From the NCBI GenBank assembly GCA_938020565.1, contig CALIHP010000051.1:1-17047 (forward strand): 17,047 nt of DNA, read 5' to 3'. This document shows, piece by piece, positions 14,467-17,047 of the stretch (within the stretch, counting starts at the first letter, position 1; the number at the start of each line of letters is the position of its first letter). Under the pieces are notes generated by a model that ran no database searches, was not told where the DNA came from, and saw only the letters and a list, made by a program, of their open reading frames with translations. Source of the stretch: an uncultured Anaerolineaceae bacterium (GTDB taxonomy: Bacteria; Chloroflexota; Anaerolineae; Anaerolineales; Anaerolineaceae). A program made the translations under genes and the position numbers.

Positions 14467-15675
14467 TTATTCATGCGCCGCTTCAGACTTTGCTTCCGAT
14501 ACGAAATTAAGCTTTCGGAAAACAAGATTGATAGCAAGAATGAAAAAGAAAGAAATGCCAATGAGGAGCTTCATCGCCTGCTGCATTTCATATTTATCCG
14601 ATATGAGTCCAAACAAGGGTTGTGAAACAGACGCTAAAAAAGCGAGCAGTATTGATTTGAATGATATCACTGTGACGCGAAAGGTCGAGGAAATCCCGAC
14701 TTGAAAGAGTTTTGAACTGACGGGATTCGATAAGCAAAATGCCGCTAAACCTGAAAAATACATAGAAATCGCAAACACAGGATTTTCACTTAATGCAAAC
14801 AAGAAAAAAGCAATCATCATAAAAACAGGCCCCAAACGAACCAGGATATTTTCATTTATACGCTGACTCAGCTTGCTGCTGTATAGTCCTAAAAAACTCA
14901 CTAAAATGAACTGAACGCTGATCACAATACCAACCATGGATAAAGGAAAACCAAAATGTTCATGCAGATAATTGTTATAGAACTTGTCAACAGGAACCAT
15001 CGACCATGCCACTGCTGCTTCGACAAGTGAAAAATAAAATATGATGGGATTTTGAAAAATATATCTGATAGCCTCCTGGGGACGGATCTGTTTTCTCTTA
15101 TTAGAGAGATGTGCGCTTTCATCCTCTATAAAAAAAATGCAAAGGAATGCCAATGCTAACGATCCAATACTTATCCCAAATACGAGTCCATATCCGACTT
15201 CTAACAGGAATCCAACGGCCAGCGCCGCCACGCCATAACCCGTGTAAAAAAGGATGCGCGAAACAGCATTCAGCTGTGTCAATTCATCCTTTCTGCCCGC
15301 CTGAATCAATCGGTTCGTAATGATAGCCGTTGCGCAGCCTGTCATTAAGGTATAGCTGATCGCCAGCAGGAATAAAATGCAAATCATTGCCGAAAATGAA
15401 TGAATCAGGGCCATCAGCAGGTATCCTGACATCTGCAGTGCAAGAGAGAGCAACAAACTTGAACGATTTCCGTATCGGTCTGCAATAAATCCAGTCGGAA
15501 TCTCAAAAACCATCTTACCAATCTGTAAGAAACTAAATAGTATGCCAATTTGTGTAAAGCTGAATCCGAGATGTTTAAAATAAAGATTCATGACCATAGA
15601 AACCATCGACAGGTTCATAAAAACAACATAGAAGTAATACAGTAATTTCTGCCTGTCTTTTTTAAAATCAGACAT
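14467..15675 (-). CDS. Major facilitator superfamily transporter
   Basis: A 402-residue integral membrane protein with 10-12 hydrophobic helices. The loop after helix 2 carries the MFS motif A as TGFIADRYGNRSS (61-73), with Asp66, Arg67 and Arg71. Such carriers move small molecules, often as drug or metabolite exporters, using ion gradients; the substrate cannot be told. The start at ATG 15675 is chosen because GGAG lies 7 bases upstream (15683-15686); a GTG two codons earlier is too close to it. The gene is visibly more AT-rich than ksgA/xylB next door, suggesting recent acquisition. It faces away from the Cys-rich gene, and a GC-rich dyad lies just upstream of its start. Confidence 0.9.
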   Translation of the reverse strand: MSDFKKDRQKLLYYFYVVFMNLSMVSMVMNLYFKHLGFSFTQIGILFSFLQIGKMVFEIPTGFIADRYGNRSSLLLSLALQMSGYLLMALIHSFSAMICILFLLAISYTLMTGCATAIITNRLIQAGRKDELTQLNAVSRILFYTGYGVAALAVGFLLEVGYGLVFGISIGSLALAFLCIFFIEDESAHLSNKRKQIRPQEAIRYIFQNPIIFYFSLVEAAVAWSMVPVDKFYNNYLHEHFGFPLSMVGIVISVQFILVSFLGLYSSKLSQRINENILVRLGPVFMMIAFFLFALSENPVFAISMYFSGLAAFCLSNPVSSKLFQVGISSTFRVTVISFKSILLAFLASVSQPLFGLISDKYEMQQAMKLLIGISFFFILAINLVFRKLNFVSEAKSEAAHE

Positions 15676-15995
15676 ATTCACGCTCCAAAAGGTGTGAGGC
15701 GATCAGGGAAGCCGCGCCTTCCTGATCATCTCTGTAACAGATTGTTTGCCTATTCATTTTGTTATCGGAACGTTTTATCGAACAGCCTCCGCTGAAAACT
15801 GGAATCCAGATAAAATATCAATAAAAATAGTCAACTGCAAAGTAAACGCTATCGCGCTTTAACTTCCTGCCGCCCCGGCTGCATTTACTTTTTCAACCTA
15901 CACGGAAATTTGAAACGCAGTCTGACATGACGCTCAGGAGAACGATTCCAAGATAATCGCAGTATACTTCGAATATTGCAGGAAGGAGAGAGAAA
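15676..15995. other. Divergent intergenic region between transporter and Cys-rich gene
   Basis: This 320-base gap separates two divergently read AT-rich genes. It holds the dyad at 15701-15727, a minus-strand TTGACT at about 15829-15834 without a good -10 partner, and a plus-strand TATACT at 15963-15968, 28 bases before the Cys-rich gene, with no clear -35. No coding frame or RNA gene is evident. Confidence 0.5.
15701..15727 (-). promoter_or_regulatory. GC-rich dyad in the transporter leader
   Basis: GATCAGG(G)AAG and CTTCCTGATC pair over 10 positions with one bulged G and a 6-base CCGCGC loop. It ends about 15 bases before the transporter ribosome binding site, so it would lie in the 5' leader of that mRNA. 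It could act as an operator or as an attenuating hairpin. Confidence 0.45.
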
Positions 15996-16430
15996 ATGTG
16001 CATCGAATGTTATGTGAATGAAAACAAGATAACCCCATTATTAAATCCGTTGGATTGTTTGAAAGAGCATACGCAGTATATTTGCGGAACCTGCGGACGG
16101 TGTATCTGTATTGAGCATGATCCGAATCGTGGCCTGCAGCGTTGGAATTTTCCTTTTAGATCGTTAGAAATTGCGAAATTATATTTGCGGACCGCTGATT
16201 ACTGTCGGAAAAAGCCCTGCGGAATTTATGAAATAAAAAGCGAAAACGGCCGGCTTTCCTATAAAATTTTTGCCGACATCGCGGACTTGCAGGTATACCT
16301 GAAAACGAATAAAGGAAAAACGTGCCAGGGGGTCCCTGTTTTCAGGATTGAAGAATTCAGGGAATACCCAAATACGCAGGTGCGAAAATTAACGCCTGAT
16401 GAAATAGAAAAATATCTCTCAGAGAGATAA
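15996..16430 (+). CDS. Cys-rich, putative metal-binding protein of unknown function
   Basis: A 144-residue soluble protein with Cys2 and Cys5, Cys21, then a tight CGTCGRCICIEHD cluster (Cys30, 33, 36, 38 and His41), and further Cys70, 75 and 110. The cluster suggests a zinc-binding knuckle. The rest is mixed alpha/beta, with SLEIAKLYLRTADY and an YEIKSENGRLSYKIF strand-like stretch. It resembles conserved hypothetical proteins I associate with Firmicutes, but I cannot name a function. AAGGAG at 15983-15988 lies 7 bases before the ATG, a strong start signal. Base composition is AT-rich like the neighbouring transporter, hinting that both came together. Confidence 0.8.
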   Translation: MCIECYVNENKITPLLNPLDCLKEHTQYICGTCGRCICIEHDPNRGLQRWNFPFRSLEIAKLYLRTADYCRKKPCGIYEIKSENGRLSYKIFADIADLQVYLKTNKGKTCQGVPVFRIEEFREYPNTQVRKLTPDEIEKYLSER

Positions 16431-16502
16431 AATAAATTGTTGATGAGGATGATCGCCCCGTTTGATAGGGAACGTCTTCGTCCGGATCTGGTTTCCCTGC
16501 TC

Positions 16503-16555
16503 CGCCAGTGAACTACCCCTGGCGCTGTTCTACTTTTATCCTGAGCCAGGATAAA
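16503..16555 (+). terminator. Two hairpins after the Cys-rich gene, possible terminator
   Basis: CGCCAG and CTGGCG form a 6-pair stem with a 10-base loop (16503-16524), followed by a pyrimidine-rich CTGTTCTACTTTT. Directly after it TTTATCCTG-AGC-CAGGATAAA is a perfect 9-pair stem (16535-16555). They lie 73-125 bases after the gene. Without a clean T-run the call as terminator is tentative. Confidence 0.4.
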
Positions 16556-16619
16556 GCCGCTTCAGGATTTCTTAATCTGCCGATGCCCTCCTGTCCCGCC
16601 GACGTTCCCTTGTTTTGAA

Positions 16620-16814
16620 TTATTTCCACTCGTTACCGAAAGAATAGACCTGCTTCACGATTTCCGCCGGTCCCATGGCTTATTCACCCGCTTCTCAGGC
16701 GGTCCAGGTTTTCAAATTCACATCGAATGAATAGATTTTATTTTGCGGTCCTTTGATATGATTAAGGAGATCATCCCGGAGCTTCCGGGTGTATTCCAAT
16801 TCAGCAGGTTTACA
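16620..16814 (-). pseudogene. Two minus-strand coding remnants sharing a GP...YSF...W pattern
   Basis: The first remnant (16695-16814) reads on the minus strand as a natural-looking 39-residue tail, containing ELEYTRKLRDDLLNHIKGP and then NKIYSFDVNLKTW, ending in TGA with no obvious start. The second (16620-16676) is an ATG frame, MGPAEIVKQVYSFGNEWK, ending in TAA. Both contain GP, then (I/V)YSF, then W near the end, so they look like two decayed copies of one C-terminus. I do not recognise the family. The stretch lies in the 401-base gap before the secreted protein gene and has no plus-strand gene; chance is not excluded. Confidence 0.3.
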
Positions 16815-16831
16815 GCGAACGGAGCGGAAAG

Positions 16832-17047
16832 ATGGCGAAACGGAAGAGGGAATGGCTGATCGGGGCGCTGGTGATGATCGTGGGAGCGGTCGGAATCCGG
16901 GCGGGGCTGGCGAATGCCGCCGTAGAAGCTGAAACAGCGCAGGCTAAAGCGCAGAACCCATACGCGGGCGTACAGGTGGGCGATATGATCGAGTTCGGGT
17001 CATATGAACAGGACAATAACGAAGCGAACGGACCGGAGCCGATCGAA
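16832..17047 (+). CDS. Start of a secreted DUF6273-like protein (cut by window end)
   Basis: The first 72 residues of a protein that continues past the window. A basic start (MAKRKREW) and a hydrophobic helix (LIGALVMIVGAVGIRAGLA) form a signal peptide or membrane anchor, with an Ala-rich likely cleavage region. The mature part begins NPYAGVQVGDMIEFGSYEQD and continues to GPEPIE, the opening of a DUF6273-like domain. About 20 of 31 positions match the first outer domain of the kinase at 3501-6032. GGAG at 16821-16824 lies 7 bases before the ATG. A small CCCGGA-GCT-TCCGGG hairpin (16775-16789) and a TATGAT hexamer (16757-16762) are upstream. It is probably exported, perhaps acting with the kinase sensor; this is inference. 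Confidence 0.85.
   Translation, partial: MAKRKREWLIGALVMIVGAVGIRAGLANAAVEAETAQAKAQNPYAGVQVGDMIEFGSYEQDNNEANGPEPIE

Noticed and set aside
14350..14625. A 91-residue plus-strand frame
   Set aside because: It overlaps the 3' end of the transporter and the nested hairpin and has no start signal or recognisable domain.
16758..16859. A 33-residue plus-strand frame starting at ATG 16758
   Set aside because: It has no ribosome binding site, its ATG lies in a -10-like hexamer, and it runs out of frame into the start of the secreted protein gene.
1..17047. CRISPR array, insertion sequence or rRNA
   Set aside because: No regularly spaced repeats, transposase motifs with terminal repeats, or rRNA-like conserved stretches were seen.

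Overview
This window looks like a moderately GC-rich bacterial chromosome. The gene content (inositol-phosphatase/GtrA/ComEC cluster, cyanobacterial/Chloroflexi-like GlgC, PknB-type kinase with secreted DUF6273-like domains, tRNAs without encoded CCA) suggests an anaerobic Chloroflexota member such as an Anaerolineae lineage. That is a judgement from protein style only, and a Firmicute-like bacterium is not excluded. Composition is mosaic: the core genes (about 6.5-14.1 kb) are GC-rich, while 1-400 and about 14.3-16.4 kb are clearly more AT-rich and look acquired.

Left part (1-3236): the end of an integrative element inserted at a tRNA-Glu(CTC) gene. It carries the tail of a small possible regulator, a control region with two dyads, a DUF4041/GIY-YIG nuclease-like gene resembling SNIPE-type anti-phage proteins, and a large serine recombinase whose start overlaps the nuclease stop (ATGA). 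The recombinase frame runs into the tRNA and stops inside the anticodon loop, marking the attachment site.

Middle (3501-11503): a transmembrane Ser/Thr kinase with two extracellular DUF6273-like domains; a possible convergent small membrane protein; a co-directional cluster of an inositol monophosphatase-family enzyme, a GtrA-like membrane protein and a ComEC/Rec2 channel protein without visible metallo-beta-lactamase motifs; then glgC (ADP-glucose synthesis for glycogen) with a strong terminator.

Right part (11504-17047): on the minus strand, a near-consensus promoter drives tRNA-Phe(GAA), followed by a strong hairpin terminator, then ksgA and xylB coupled by an ATGA overlap. A plus-strand extended -10 promoter and ribosome binding site lie at the 3' end of xylB and point into it. 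Beyond the tRNA lie an AT-rich MFS transporter (minus) and a Cys-rich putative metal-binding protein (plus). A non-coding stretch follows, with hairpins and two minus-strand coding remnants sharing a GP...YSF...W pattern. The window ends in the start of a secreted protein whose mature N-terminus closely matches the kinase ectodomain, so the two DUF6273-like loci may be functionally related.
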